Part shown: piece after piece, positions 35,209-44,296 of the stretch | Numbering within the stretch: the stretch's first letter is position 1 | Layout of the letters: each line of letters begins with the position of its first letter | Assembly (NCBI RefSeq): GCF_003952225.1 | Contig: NZ_CP034437.1 | Span: 3,920,501 to 3,984,500 of the forward strand | Direction of reading: 5' to 3' | Length of the DNA stretch: 64,000 nt | Origin: Paenibacillus albus | Lineage (GTDB): Bacteria; Bacillota; Bacilli; Paenibacillales; Paenibacillaceae | Position numbers and translations under genes: made by a program | Notes under the pieces: model-generated | What the model was told of the DNA's origin: nothing | The model's input: only the letters and a program-made list of their open reading frames with translations | Databases searched by the model: none

Positions 35209-36459
35209 ATGGAAAGAGTAGTCATTACTGGCATGGGGATTATTTCGCCGCTAGGCAACGAAACGGCTTTGTTCTGGGAGCGATTGAAGAGAGGCGATTC
35301 CGGGGTCAGCGCCATTGATACGATAGATGCAAGCCGTTTGAAGTCACGTATTGCCGGAGTCGTGCGAGATTTCGACAGCGAAGCGAGATTCGGACGCAAG
35401 GAAGCGAGAAGAATGGACCGATTCGTTCAATTTGCGATGGCAGCGGCCGAGCAAGCATGGACGGATGCGGGATTGAACACTGCTTCCATCGATCAAGAAA
35501 GACTGGGCGTGTATGTCGGATCAGGAATCGGTGGACTGAATACGCTGCTCGAGCAAGATGGTGTCCTAAGAGAGCGTGGACCGGATAGGGTAAGCCCGAC
35601 GCTCGTACCGATGTTGATCTCGAATATGGCTTCTGCGATGATTAGCATCCACTACGGCGCACTTGGCCCATCGATGTCGCCAGTAACTGCATGCTCGATA
35701 GGTAACACTGCGATCGGCGAAGCTTTTCGGCTTATTCGATCAGGTGGGGCTGACGTTATGTTCGCGGGAGGCTCGGAAGCAGCGATAACGGAACTGTCGC
35801 TCGCGAGCTTCGGCAACGCGACCTCGCTATCGACCAACAACGAGAATCCGACTGGAGCAAGTCGTCCCTTCGACCGCAGCCGTGACGGCTTCATCATTGC
35901 CGAAGGTGCGGGCATCGTGATCTTGGAATCACTATCCCATGCGCTTGCGAGAGGTGCGACGATCTATGGGGAAGTGATCGGGTACGGAGCCAGCTCGGAT
36001 GCGTATCATATCGTTGCCACACATCCGGAAGGCACTGGTGCCTTTCTCGCGATGAAAGCGGCATTAAGAGATGCGGGAATTACGACAAGCGACGTGGATG
36101 TTATCAGCGCACACGCGACAAGCACGCATGTCGGTGATATCTCCGAGACGAAGGCGATCAAACGGCTGTTCGGAGACGATGCTTATCGAGTGCCTGTTAC
36201 GGCAAACAAATCGATGACTGGTCATATGCTGGGCGCTGCGGGCGGTGCCGAAGCAATCGCACTTATGAATTCGCTTCGAGAGGGCATTATTCCGCCTACA
36301 ATCAATCAAGAGGAGAGCGATCCGGACTGCGATTTGGATTACGTGCCGAATACTGCGCGTGAGGCGAAGCTTCGGATTGGCATGTCCAACTCTTTCGGCT
36401 TCGGCGGACACAATGCCGTGATCGTGCTTCGACGCTATGACGATGAGAGTACAAGATAA
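35209..36459 (+). CDS. 3-oxoacyl-ACP synthase II (FabF family)
   Basis: 416 residues with GAGGAGG before the ATG. The condensing-enzyme triad is Cys162 (TACSIGNTA), His302 (SAHATST) and His339 (KSMTGHMLGAAGG), with Lys334. FabF usually has TACATGTH around the Cys; SIGN here is a slight change. No other fatty-acid synthesis genes are near and the promoter region is shared with an MmyB-type regulator, so this is an accessory FabF, perhaps for fatty-acid modification or secondary metabolism, rather than the housekeeping enzyme. Confidence 0.85.
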   Translation: MERVVITGMGIISPLGNETALFWERLKRGDSGVSAIDTIDASRLKSRIAGVVRDFDSEARFGRKEARRMDRFVQFAMAAAEQAWTDAGLNTASIDQERLGVYVGSGIGGLNTLLEQDGVLRERGPDRVSPTLVPMLISNMASAMISIHYGALGPSMSPVTACSIGNTAIGEAFRLIRSGGADVMFAGGSEAAITELSLASFGNATSLSTNNENPTGASRPFDRSRDGFIIAEGAGIVILESLSHALARGATIYGEVIGYGASSDAYHIVATHPEGTGAFLAMKAALRDAGITTSDVDVISAHATSTHVGDISETKAIKRLFGDDAYRVPVTANKSMTGHMLGAAGGAEAIALMNSLREGIIPPTINQEESDPDCDLDYVPNTAREAKLRIGMSNSFGFGGHNAVIVLRRYDDESTR

Positions 36460-36493
36460 ATTTGCAAATGAGATCATAATCCCTTAATGTATA

Positions 36494-36519
36494 AAAGTCG
36501 CTCAAAAAGCGGCTTTTTG
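36494..36519 (+). terminator. Intrinsic terminator
   Basis: AAAGTCGCT and AGCGGCTTT with T tail after the FabF gene. Confidence 0.7.
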
Positions 36520-36645
36520 TTTGGGAAATTTGATGGATTCGTAATTCCGACTTTAGGGCACTCACCGATCTGTATTTCAGGTATGTACAGGAGAAAATGT
36601 GGGCATGAACTAGGTAGGCAAACGAATGAAAGGCGGAATAAAGCA

Positions 36646-38322
36646 ATGAACAAGGTTTGGTGGAAAGAAGCGGTAGCTTATCAGATTTATCCGCGCAGCT
36701 TTATGGACAGTAACGGAGACGGAATCGGCGACTTACAGGGCATCATCTCTAAGCTTGATTATTTGAAGGATCTAGGCGTCGATGTGCTGTGGGTGTGCCC
36801 GTTCTTCAAATCTCCGAATGACGATAATGGCTATGATATTTCCGATTATCAAGACATCATGGAAGAGTTCGGCACGATGGAAGATTTCGACCTGCTGCTG
36901 AAGGAGACACATGCTCGTGGCATGAAGCTCATCCTTGATTTGGTCATCAATCATACAAGCGATGAACATCCGTGGTTTATTGAATCCCGTTCATCGAAGG
37001 ACAATGCGAAGCGGGATTGGTACATTTGGCGAGACGGCAGGGACGGTCATGAACCGAACAACTGGGAAAGTATTTTCAGCGGCTCCGCTTGGCAGTTTGA
37101 CGAGACGACGGAACAGTACTACTTGCATATTTTCTCCGTGAGGCAGCCGGATTTGAATTGGGAAAATCCCGATGTGCGCGATGCACTCTACGATACGGTA
37201 AACTGGTGGCTCGACAAAGGCATTGATGGCTTCCGCGTTGATGCGATTAGTCATATTAAGAAAATTCCGGGTCTAACGGATATGCCAAACCCTGAGAAGC
37301 TTGACTATGTGCCATCGTTCGAGGGGCATATGAATCGTGAAGGAATTCAAACGTTCTTAAAGGAATTGAAGGAGAGAACATTCGACAACTATGACATCAT
37401 GACGGTCGGCGAAGCGAATGGCGTAAGCATTGAACAGGCGGATGATTGGGTAGGCGAGCAGAACGGCAAATTCGATATGATTTTCCAGTTTGAGCATTTA
37501 GGATTATGGGATGTCGGTCTGGGTAAAGGCGTTGACGTGCTTGCGCTCAAGGAGACGTTGTCCAAATGGCAGCAAGGGCTCGAAAACCGAGGCTGGAACG
37601 CGTTGTTCTTCGAAAATCACGATCAGCCCCGCTCAGTATCCACATGGGGCAATGATACCGAATTCTGGGAGCAAAGCGCTAAGATGCTTGGTGCCTGCTA
37701 CTTCTTCATGCAAGGAACGCCTTATATCTATCAAGGCCAAGAGCTAGGTATGACGAACGTGAAATTCGATTCCATCGACGATTACAACGATGTCGGCATG
37801 ATCAATTATTACCGCATCGAAACCGCGAAAGGCCGACCGCATGAGGAAGTAATGGAGGTCATCTGGAAGCGAGGCCGCGACAATTCGAGAACGCCGATGC
37901 AATGGTCGGATACGCTGAATGCGGGCTTTACGACAGGCAAGCCGTGGATAGGGGTCAACCCGAACTACACCAAGATCAATGTGGAACACGAGCAGGAGGA
38001 TCCCAACTCTATCCTGAATTTCTACAAGGATATGATTCGCTTGCGTAAGGAATATCCGCAATTCGTTTATGGCGCCTATGAACTGCTGCTGAAGGACGAT
38101 AAACAGATCTTCGCGTATACGCGCAGCAGCGATAGCGGCAAAGCGCTCGTAATCTGCAACTTCTCTGCGGAGAGCGCAGAGCTGAAGCTTCCGGCGGGGA
38201 CAGCGGATGGCAAGCAGCTGTTGATGCTGCATAACTATCCGGTCGAAGATGAAGGAGCGATTCGGGATTGCACGCTTAAGCCATATGAGGCGCGAGTGTA
38301 TATCATCAGTAATTTAGATTAA
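36646..38322 (+). CDS. GH13 alpha-glucosidase (exo-alpha-1,4 type likely)
   Basis: 558 residues from ATG 36646. The family-31 pattern is full length: KEAVAYQIYPRSFMDSNGDGIGD, nucleophile Asp199 in GFRVDAIS, acid/base Glu256 in VGEANGV, and Asp326 in FENHDQPR. By the known rule for these enzymes, Val after the nucleophile Asp gives oligo-1,6-glucosidase, while Ala or Thr gives alpha-1,4 preference. Here it is Ala200, so maltose and maltooligosaccharides are likelier than isomaltose. No signal peptide: intracellular. It is monocistronic with a terminator 30 bp after it. Confidence 0.85.
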   Translation: MNKVWWKEAVAYQIYPRSFMDSNGDGIGDLQGIISKLDYLKDLGVDVLWVCPFFKSPNDDNGYDISDYQDIMEEFGTMEDFDLLLKETHARGMKLILDLVINHTSDEHPWFIESRSSKDNAKRDWYIWRDGRDGHEPNNWESIFSGSAWQFDETTEQYYLHIFSVRQPDLNWENPDVRDALYDTVNWWLDKGIDGFRVDAISHIKKIPGLTDMPNPEKLDYVPSFEGHMNREGIQTFLKELKERTFDNYDIMTVGEANGVSIEQADDWVGEQNGKFDMIFQFEHLGLWDVGLGKGVDVLALKETLSKWQQGLENRGWNALFFENHDQPRSVSTWGNDTEFWEQSAKMLGACYFFMQGTPYIYQGQELGMTNVKFDSIDDYNDVGMINYYRIETAKGRPHEEVMEVIWKRGRDNSRTPMQWSDTLNAGFTTGKPWIGVNPNYTKINVEHEQEDPNSILNFYKDMIRLRKEYPQFVYGAYELLLKDDKQIFAYTRSSDSGKALVICNFSAESAELKLPAGTADGKQLLMLHNYPVEDEGAIRDCTLKPYEARVYIISNLD

Positions 38323-38351
38323 CGGTCACGGGATACAACATGAGCCAAACG

Positions 38352-38380
38352 AAGGTCCGCGGTTACCGCGGATCTTTTAC
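38352..38380 (+). terminator. Intrinsic terminator
   Basis: AAGGTCCGCGG, TTA loop, CCGCGGATCTT is an 11-bp stem followed by TTTT. Confidence 0.8.
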
Positions 38381-38405
38381 TTTTATAAAGTACACAATTC
38401 GTATA

Positions 38406-38419
38406 ATTTGTTAACAAAT
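38406..38419. promoter_or_regulatory. Palindromic operator candidate ATTTGTTAACAAAT
   Basis: A perfect 14-bp palindrome ending 12 bp before the -35 box of the seven-gene operon. It differs at one position from the site at 382-395 and is placed almost identically relative to the promoter. Confidence 0.6.
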
Positions 38420-38431
38420 ACATGATAGTTG

Positions 38432-38459
38432 TTGACAGTTATCTTGGGGAGGATATAAT
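38432..38459 (+). promoter_or_regulatory. Consensus sigma-A promoter of the keto-acid operon
   Basis: TTGACA at 38432-38437 and TATAAT at 38454-38459, 16 bp apart. A leader of about 130 nt follows before the E2 start codon. Confidence 0.7.
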
Positions 38460-38598
38460 TTAACTATCGAGATTACAATCTTTGGAGGTGGCGAATACAA
38501 ACAAGATTGCAGACGCTCTGTCTCATGGAGGAAACGGAACTCTCGCAAATGCGTGTTTACCGAGACATCAACTTCATTAACCGAGATCGGAGGTTATT

Positions 38599-39867
38599 AT
38601 GGCTACGAATATCGTTATTCCTTCACTGGGGTTAACAATGGAAGAAGGTATTATTATCGAATGGCTCGTGAAGGAAGGGACTCTGGTTGAGAAAGAAGAT
38701 TCCATTCTGCTCATTGAGACTGACAAAGCTACAGCGGAAGTAGTCGCGCCAGCAAGTGGTATTCTTGGAGGAATCGTGGCGACCGCCGGCGATGCCGTAC
38801 CCGTTGGCGTGAAAGTAGGAACCATTTATTCGTCACAAGCAGAGCTCGAAGAGGGAAGAAAAGCCACTGTCCCCGTTGTAGGAGCTCTTCTACAGAGAGA
38901 ACAGGAACGTACGCCAATCGTAGCTCAAGCTGATTTACCAGCGCAGACTCCTGTTAAAGCAATTGAAGACCCGTTCATTAAAGCTTCCCCGGCTGCGAGA
39001 AGGCTGGCTCGTGAGCTAGAGATCACGCTTGTTGGCATTTCAGGTACAGGTCCTGGAGGCCGAATCTTGGAATCCAATGTGTCACGTCATGCTAGCATGC
39101 TCCGCGCAGAATCATCTCCTCTTCTAACTCCATTGGCTCCTATCCTTGCAGAAAAGAGTATCGACAATCAATCCTATACTTCTCAGCCATCTGCGATGCG
39201 ACGCACGATTGCGAGGCGCATGATGGAATCCACACAATCGACAGCACCTGTTACGATCTTTATGGAAGTTCGAATGGATGAGACGATTAAAGTTCGCGAG
39301 CATTTGAATCATGCTTTGCGAGAGGATCACAGAAACTTAAAGGTGACTTACGATGCCATCTTCGTGAAAGCTCTGGCGTTGGCGCTCCGGAAACATCCGA
39401 ACATGCAAGCAGAGTGGAGCGAAGATGCGTTGATTCAACCTGAGGGCATACATATCGGATTCGCGGTTTCTTTGCCTAACGGACTCGTCGTGCCAGTCGT
39501 GCGCCACGCAGATCGTCAATCGCTAGTGTCGATTTCTTCTGAAGTGGCGAGGCTTATAGCAGTTGCAAGAAATGGCCAGCTTAAGAAGGAGGATATGAGC
39601 GGGGGAACAATTACGATATCCAACATAGGGAAGTACCCTGTGATCGGGTTTACTCCGATCATTAATCTGCCGCAAGCCTGTATCCTTGGCATCGGCGGCA
39701 TTCAAGAGAAAGCGATTGTTGTAAACGGAGCCATTACAGTTGGCAATGTCGCCGAGCTTAGCTTGACATTCGATCATCAGATTAATGATGGCATACCCGC
39801 GGCTGCTTTCTTGGCGGACATCAAATCCACACTTGAAAGCCCGTTTAAGTTGTTTCTCGAGCCGTAA
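38599..39867 (+). CDS. Dihydrolipoamide acyltransferase E2 of an acetoin/2-oxoacid dehydrogenase complex
   Basis: 422 residues with GATCGGAGG before the ATG. Residues 1-80 are the lipoyl domain with Lys43 in ETDKATAEV. A peripheral-subunit binding segment lies at about 128-165 (ASPAARRLARELEITLVGI). The catalytic domain ends in FDHQINDGIPAAAFL, the acyltransferase His-Asp motif. The enzyme transfers an acyl group from lipoate to CoA. It comes first in its operon; standard acoABCL and pdhABCD clusters put E1 first. Confidence 0.9.
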   Translation: MATNIVIPSLGLTMEEGIIIEWLVKEGTLVEKEDSILLIETDKATAEVVAPASGILGGIVATAGDAVPVGVKVGTIYSSQAELEEGRKATVPVVGALLQREQERTPIVAQADLPAQTPVKAIEDPFIKASPAARRLARELEITLVGISGTGPGGRILESNVSRHASMLRAESSPLLTPLAPILAEKSIDNQSYTSQPSAMRRTIARRMMESTQSTAPVTIFMEVRMDETIKVREHLNHALREDHRNLKVTYDAIFVKALALALRKHPNMQAEWSEDALIQPEGIHIGFAVSLPNGLVVPVVRHADRQSLVSISSEVARLIAVARNGQLKKEDMSGGTITISNIGKYPVIGFTPIINLPQACILGIGGIQEKAIVVNGAITVGNVAELSLTFDHQINDGIPAAAFLADIKSTLESPFKLFLEP

Positions 39868-39884
39868 CGAGGGAGGGAATCCAA

Positions 39885-40904
39885 TTGTCTACGAATACCC
39901 AATCTGCGCAGCTACCGAATAAACACGATGTCCGGAGCTTCGACTCTGAATTTGTGCTGGATTTACTGAAGGAAATGCTTCGCATACGGGAGTTTGAATT
40001 ACGGGCCGAGGAACAAACGCTCGCAGGCAACGTCGTTGGTGGCGTCCATCTGGCAATCGGTCATGAAGCAGTCGCAGTCGGTGTTATGAAAGCGCTTAAA
40101 TCAGAGGATTACGTTACCGGTCCGCATCGTGGACATCACATCGTTATTGCTAAAGGTTCGGATATGAAGAACATCATGGCCGAGTTGATGGGTAAAGCGA
40201 CAGGTCTTTCAGGCGGACGCGGCGGAAGCATGCACATGGCGGACGTGGAAACAGGGCTTCTTGGCGTCAATGGAATCGTAGGCGCGTCGATCGTAGTAGC
40301 CACAGGCGCTGCTTTCTCCGCGAAGTATTTAGGCCAGGATCGCGTAGCCGCAGCTTTTTTTGGAGACGGAGGAGCGAACAAAGGACAATTTCATGAGAGC
40401 TTGAACATGGCCTCTATTCTGGATTTGCCTGCAATCTATGTCTGTGAGAATAACGAGTTCGCAGTAGAGACAGCTGTTTCCTACTCGACAGGCGTCGATC
40501 ATATTGCGGAGAGAGGCTCAAGCTACAGAATACCTGGGATTATCGTTGATGGGCTCGATGTGCTCGATGTCTATCTTGCAGCAAAGGAAGCTCGCCTCCG
40601 AGCCGTGCAGGAGAGCAGGCCGACACTGATTGAAGCCAAAACCTATCGCTTCAAAGGACATTCCATCGGTGACAAGGAGAACTACAGAACGAAGGAAGAA
40701 GTGCAAGAACGCATGAAAAGCGATCCTATCTTTAAATTGAAGCATCAGCTCGAAGATGCAGGCTGGTTAAACGAAGAACAATGGAACGAAATGAAGCTTG
40801 ATGTAGAGAATGAAGTGGCTGCGGCTGTTGATTTCGCTCTGAGAAGCCCGCTGCCTGATGCTGCAACCGCCTTACGCCACGTTTATTCGAAAGAGGTGTT
40901 CTAG
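39885..40904 (+). CDS. Thiamine-diphosphate E1 alpha subunit (acetoin/pyruvate dehydrogenase type)
   Basis: 339 residues from TTG 39885 behind GAGGGAGGG. The TPP motif starts GDGGANKGQFHESLN and ends CENNEF. The phosphorylation-loop region SYRIPGIIVDGLD and RTKEEVQERMKSDP are typical of the acetoin dehydrogenase alpha subunit (TPP-dependent acyl-transfer). Together with E1 beta it decarboxylates or cleaves the substrate. It overlaps nothing and lies 17 bp after the E2 gene. Confidence 0.9.
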   Translation: MSTNTQSAQLPNKHDVRSFDSEFVLDLLKEMLRIREFELRAEEQTLAGNVVGGVHLAIGHEAVAVGVMKALKSEDYVTGPHRGHHIVIAKGSDMKNIMAELMGKATGLSGGRGGSMHMADVETGLLGVNGIVGASIVVATGAAFSAKYLGQDRVAAAFFGDGGANKGQFHESLNMASILDLPAIYVCENNEFAVETAVSYSTGVDHIAERGSSYRIPGIIVDGLDVLDVYLAAKEARLRAVQESRPTLIEAKTYRFKGHSIGDKENYRTKEEVQERMKSDPIFKLKHQLEDAGWLNEEQWNEMKLDVENEVAAAVDFALRSPLPDAATALRHVYSKEVF

Positions 40905-40905
40905 T

Positions 40906-41895
40906 ATGCGCGAATTGACTTTTGCAAGCGCATTCGCAGAGGCGGTGCGAGAAGAGATGGAACGCGATCCTTCCATATTCGTGCTTGGCACAGATATTCG
41001 GATCCGTGGGGGGCATTTCGGCCAGTTAAAGGATATTGGTCAAACGTTCGGACCTAAACGCGTTGTTGACTCGCCAATATCCGAAGCAGCGATGGTAGGA
41101 CTGTCGCTCGGGGCTGCGATGACGGGATTAAGACCGATCTGCGACTTGAATTTTGAAGATTTTTATCTTGGGGCCATGGATGAAGTCGTTAACCAAATTG
41201 CAAAGGTACGTTACAAATTCAACGGTCAGTTTAAGTGTCCGCTAGTCATCCGTGCTTCCAGCGGGGTGGCAAGAGCGACGGGACCTCAGCATTCCCAGAT
41301 GCTTGAAGCCTGGTTCGCGCATGTGCCGGGACTTATCGTTGTAGCGCCTTCAACAGCGGAAGATGCTAAAGGGATGCTAAAAACAGCGCTGAGAGGCGAT
41401 GATCCGGTTATTTTCTCATTCCATAAAATGCTAGGCAATATGAAAGGCCCTGTACCCGATGGAGACTACACGATCCCATTCGGACAAGCGAAAGTGCTCA
41501 GACCGGGTACGGACGTGACGATTGCGACTTACTCCATCATGGCACCAAAGTCGCTTCAAGCCGCAGAAGAGCTCGAGAAGGATGGAATTTCAGCGGAAGT
41601 AATCGATCTTCGTACGATTGTCCCGCTGGACGTGAAGACGGTTGCGGAATCCGTCAAAAAAACAAAACGGCTCGTTATTGCCCACGAAGCTTATAAATTC
41701 GGCGGCATGGGGGCCGAGATTGCTGCGCAGATCGGAGAATCCGTGTTTGATTATCTCGATGCTCCGATTCTTCGCGTCGGCAGCAAGCATGCGGTCATTC
41801 CGGTTTCTCCGGTATTGCAAGAGCAAATTACGCCAGGCAAAGCCGACGTTGTCGAAGCTGTTCGAGCAGTCATGGAAGGGGTTGCAGTAAGATGA
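40906..41895 (+). CDS. E1 beta subunit (acetoin/pyruvate dehydrogenase type)
   Basis: 329 residues from ATG 40906, behind AGAGGTG and one base after the E1 alpha stop. The transketolase pyrimidine-binding domain begins MRELTFASAFAEAVREEM, with DSPISEAAMVGLSLGAAMTGLRP. The C-terminal domain contains VEVIDLR-like VIDLRTIVPLDVKTV. The pair forms the heterotetrameric E1 component. The order of components (E2, E1 alpha, E1 beta) and interruption before E3 are unusual. Confidence 0.9.
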   Translation: MRELTFASAFAEAVREEMERDPSIFVLGTDIRIRGGHFGQLKDIGQTFGPKRVVDSPISEAAMVGLSLGAAMTGLRPICDLNFEDFYLGAMDEVVNQIAKVRYKFNGQFKCPLVIRASSGVARATGPQHSQMLEAWFAHVPGLIVVAPSTAEDAKGMLKTALRGDDPVIFSFHKMLGNMKGPVPDGDYTIPFGQAKVLRPGTDVTIATYSIMAPKSLQAAEELEKDGISAEVIDLRTIVPLDVKTVAESVKKTKRLVIAHEAYKFGGMGAEIAAQIGESVFDYLDAPILRVGSKHAVIPVSPVLQEQITPGKADVVEAVRAVMEGVAVR

Positions 41896-42866
41896 CATTG
41901 AGAATCGCGTATTTGAACGTCGGTTTTCCAGAGACGATCATTGAAGACCGTGCTGCAGATCAATTCAATGTTCAAATCGAACATTTCTATGGAGTCGATA
42001 CCTCGCATCTGCCAGAAGGGATCGCCGAAGCAGACGCAGTCATCGTCACGTTGGAGAAATTCACAGATGAGCTGATGGGGAAGCTTCCGAAAATGAAGGT
42101 TATTGGTCGTATGGGGGTAGGCACGGATAGCTTGGATATCGAGGCGGCTACACGCCGGGGAATACCGATTATTAATGTACCTGATTATTGTATTGAAGAG
42201 GTCGCACTACAGGCCGTTAGTTTATTGCTTACGGCGCATAGAAAAATTGTCCCGGCGAATAAACTCGTTATGGATCGCAGATGGGGCATGGACGGTATTC
42301 GCCCGATCCACGCCTTATCCGGTTTGACACTCGGACTGCTCGGAATGGGACGTATTGGCAGTAAAGTCATTGAGTATATGAGATCCATGGTTGGGAGCAT
42401 CGCCGTGTTTGATCCCTATTTGACAGAAGATAAAGCACCTCCAGGCGTTAAGCTTGTTTCGCTAGATGAACTGATGGCGGAATCAGATATCATAAGCGTC
42501 CATTGTCCGTTAACTCCGGCAACGCGGTACATCGTAAATAGAGAAAACTTGTCCAAAATGAAGAAAAAGCCAATCGTAATCAACGTGTCTCGGGGTCCGA
42601 TCATTCATGAAGCAGATTTGCTGCAAGCTCTAAATGAAGGAACGGTCAGCTATGCTGCTCTGGATGTCCTCGAACAAGAACCGCCAGACCCGAATCATCC
42701 GTTCATTGATCATCCGAATGCGCTCATTACAAGCCATATCGCTTGGTACTCCGAAGAAGCGCAAGTTCGTATGCGCGAGCTGATGATCGGACGTGTCGTC
42801 GATTATTTGCATGGCAGCCACGTACCGACGATCGTTAATCCGCAAGCGGTTTTGGTTCGAGAATAA
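41892..42866 (+). CDS. D-isomer-specific 2-hydroxyacid dehydrogenase
   Basis: 324 residues, overlapping the E1 beta stop (ATGA). The NAD-binding motif is GLLGMGRIGSKV near residue 150; catalytic Arg is in VINVSRGPII, Glu in LEQEPPDP and His in TSHIAWYS. The N-terminal ILSEAI-like region is of the C-terminal-binding-protein/phosphoglycerate-dehydrogenase branch. It interconverts a 2-hydroxy acid and its 2-oxo acid. Sitting between E1 and E3, it probably makes or consumes the substrate of the complex. Confidence 0.85.
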   Translation: MTLRIAYLNVGFPETIIEDRAADQFNVQIEHFYGVDTSHLPEGIAEADAVIVTLEKFTDELMGKLPKMKVIGRMGVGTDSLDIEAATRRGIPIINVPDYCIEEVALQAVSLLLTAHRKIVPANKLVMDRRWGMDGIRPIHALSGLTLGLLGMGRIGSKVIEYMRSMVGSIAVFDPYLTEDKAPPGVKLVSLDELMAESDIISVHCPLTPATRYIVNRENLSKMKKKPIVINVSRGPIIHEADLLQALNEGTVSYAALDVLEQEPPDPNHPFIDHPNALITSHIAWYSEEAQVRMRELMIGRVVDYLHGSHVPTIVNPQAVLVRE

Positions 42867-44263
42867 TGACAGCTGAAGAGACTTTATATGACGTTATGCT
42901 GCTAGGGGGCGGAACAGGAGGGTACGTATCCGCCATTCGCGCCTCCCAGCTGGGTCTGAAAGTAGCGATTGTGGAACAGGACAAAGTCGGCGGAACTTGT
43001 TTGCACAAGGGATGCATGCCTAGCAAGGCGCTTCTGAGAACTGCGGAGGTGTATGCTCTAACAAAGCGGGCACAGGACTTCGGTATCGAGATCGGGTCCC
43101 TATCCATTAGCTGGGAGCATGCGCTCTCCCGAAAGGACAACATTGTGCAGACGCTGTTCCGCGGCGTACAAGGACTGCTGAAGAAGAACAGAGTCACGGT
43201 CATTGAAGGCCGGGGAAGAATCGAAAGAGACCACGATGTCTGGAAAGTGAATACAGTGGATCGCAGCTACAGGGCGAAGAATATCATCTTATCTACAGGC
43301 AGCCGTCCGATAACGATGAACTTGCCGCTGGACGGAAGGACGATCATGACTTCGGATCAGGCCTTGGAACGCACGACTTTGCCCAAATCCGTTATCATCG
43401 TTGGCGGTGGAAGCATCGGTCTTGAATGGGCGTCCTTATACGCGGATTGCGGCTCCGAGGTAACCGTGGTCGAAGCGATGTCTCGAATCATGGCGCTCGA
43501 AGATGAGGAAATCAGCGAAGAAATTCGCAGGCTCTTCACGAAGAAGAGCATTCGGGTCATGACGTCTACTAAGGTCGATTTTGCAGGAGTCATGGGCTCT
43601 AGAACGAATGTCATCGTGCCCGTTAGCAACGAGAGCGGAAAGGAGACCCTTACGGCGGAATCACTATTCATCTCCGTTGGGCGTTCCCCGAATATCGAAG
43701 ATATTGGAATTGAAGGCTTGTCAGTTGAAAGAAACGGTCCTTTTGTGAAAGTTAACGCGTATCAAGAGACGGGGATTGCCGGCTTGTACGCCATCGGAGA
43801 CGTATGCGGAGGCGGATTGGCGCATGTGGCTGCCGAGCAAGGCATTATTGCTGCAGAACGAATTGCCGGCCTCGACCCCAAACCGTATAACCCCCACATC
43901 ATTCCTAAATGCACCTATACAAGGCCGGAGATAGCGAGTGTCGGCTATTCGGAGCAGGCAGCCATGTTTGCTGGCTTCGATGTGCGAACGGGTAAATTTC
44001 CTTTCCGTGCGAATGGAAAGGCGCTAATCCAAGGGGAATACGAGGGGTTCGCGAAGCTTGTCGTGGATAATAGCAGCGGGAAAGTGCTTGGAGCTCACTT
44101 GATCGGCCCGAATGCGACAGATCTGATCGCTGAGCCGGGACTGCTCATTGCCGGTGATTTGAATGTAGCTGACTTATTGCAAACGCCGCACGCGCATCCG
44201 ACGCTCTCCGAAGTGTTCATAGAAGCAGGATTGACCATAGGCGGCAATGCGATTCATTTGTAA
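42866..44263 (+). CDS. Dihydrolipoamide dehydrogenase E3
   Basis: 465 residues; its ATG overlaps the preceding stop. FAD motif GGGTGGYVSAIRAS near residue 11, redox Cys pair in GGTCLHKGCMPSKA, NAD-binding GGGSIGLEWASLYAD, and the C-terminal active-site His-Glu in HAHPTLSEVFIEAG. It regenerates lipoate on the E2 of the same operon. All four complex components are therefore present. Confidence 0.9.
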   Translation: MTAEETLYDVMLLGGGTGGYVSAIRASQLGLKVAIVEQDKVGGTCLHKGCMPSKALLRTAEVYALTKRAQDFGIEIGSLSISWEHALSRKDNIVQTLFRGVQGLLKKNRVTVIEGRGRIERDHDVWKVNTVDRSYRAKNIILSTGSRPITMNLPLDGRTIMTSDQALERTTLPKSVIIVGGGSIGLEWASLYADCGSEVTVVEAMSRIMALEDEEISEEIRRLFTKKSIRVMTSTKVDFAGVMGSRTNVIVPVSNESGKETLTAESLFISVGRSPNIEDIGIEGLSVERNGPFVKVNAYQETGIAGLYAIGDVCGGGLAHVAAEQGIIAAERIAGLDPKPYNPHIIPKCTYTRPEIASVGYSEQAAMFAGFDVRTGKFPFRANGKALIQGEYEGFAKLVVDNSSGKVLGAHLIGPNATDLIAEPGLLIAGDLNVADLLQTPHAHPTLSEVFIEAGLTIGGNAIHL

Positions 44264-44296
44264 TGCAGCAACTAGGAGAGAGGATGTTGTTGAACA

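Noticed and set aside
35652-35915. Minus-strand frame opposite the FabF gene
   Set aside because: Shadow of the condensing-enzyme gene; no ribosome site.
38487-38580. Possible leader peptide starting GTG before the E2 gene
   Set aside because: GGAGG overlaps the start with no spacing, so I do not call it.
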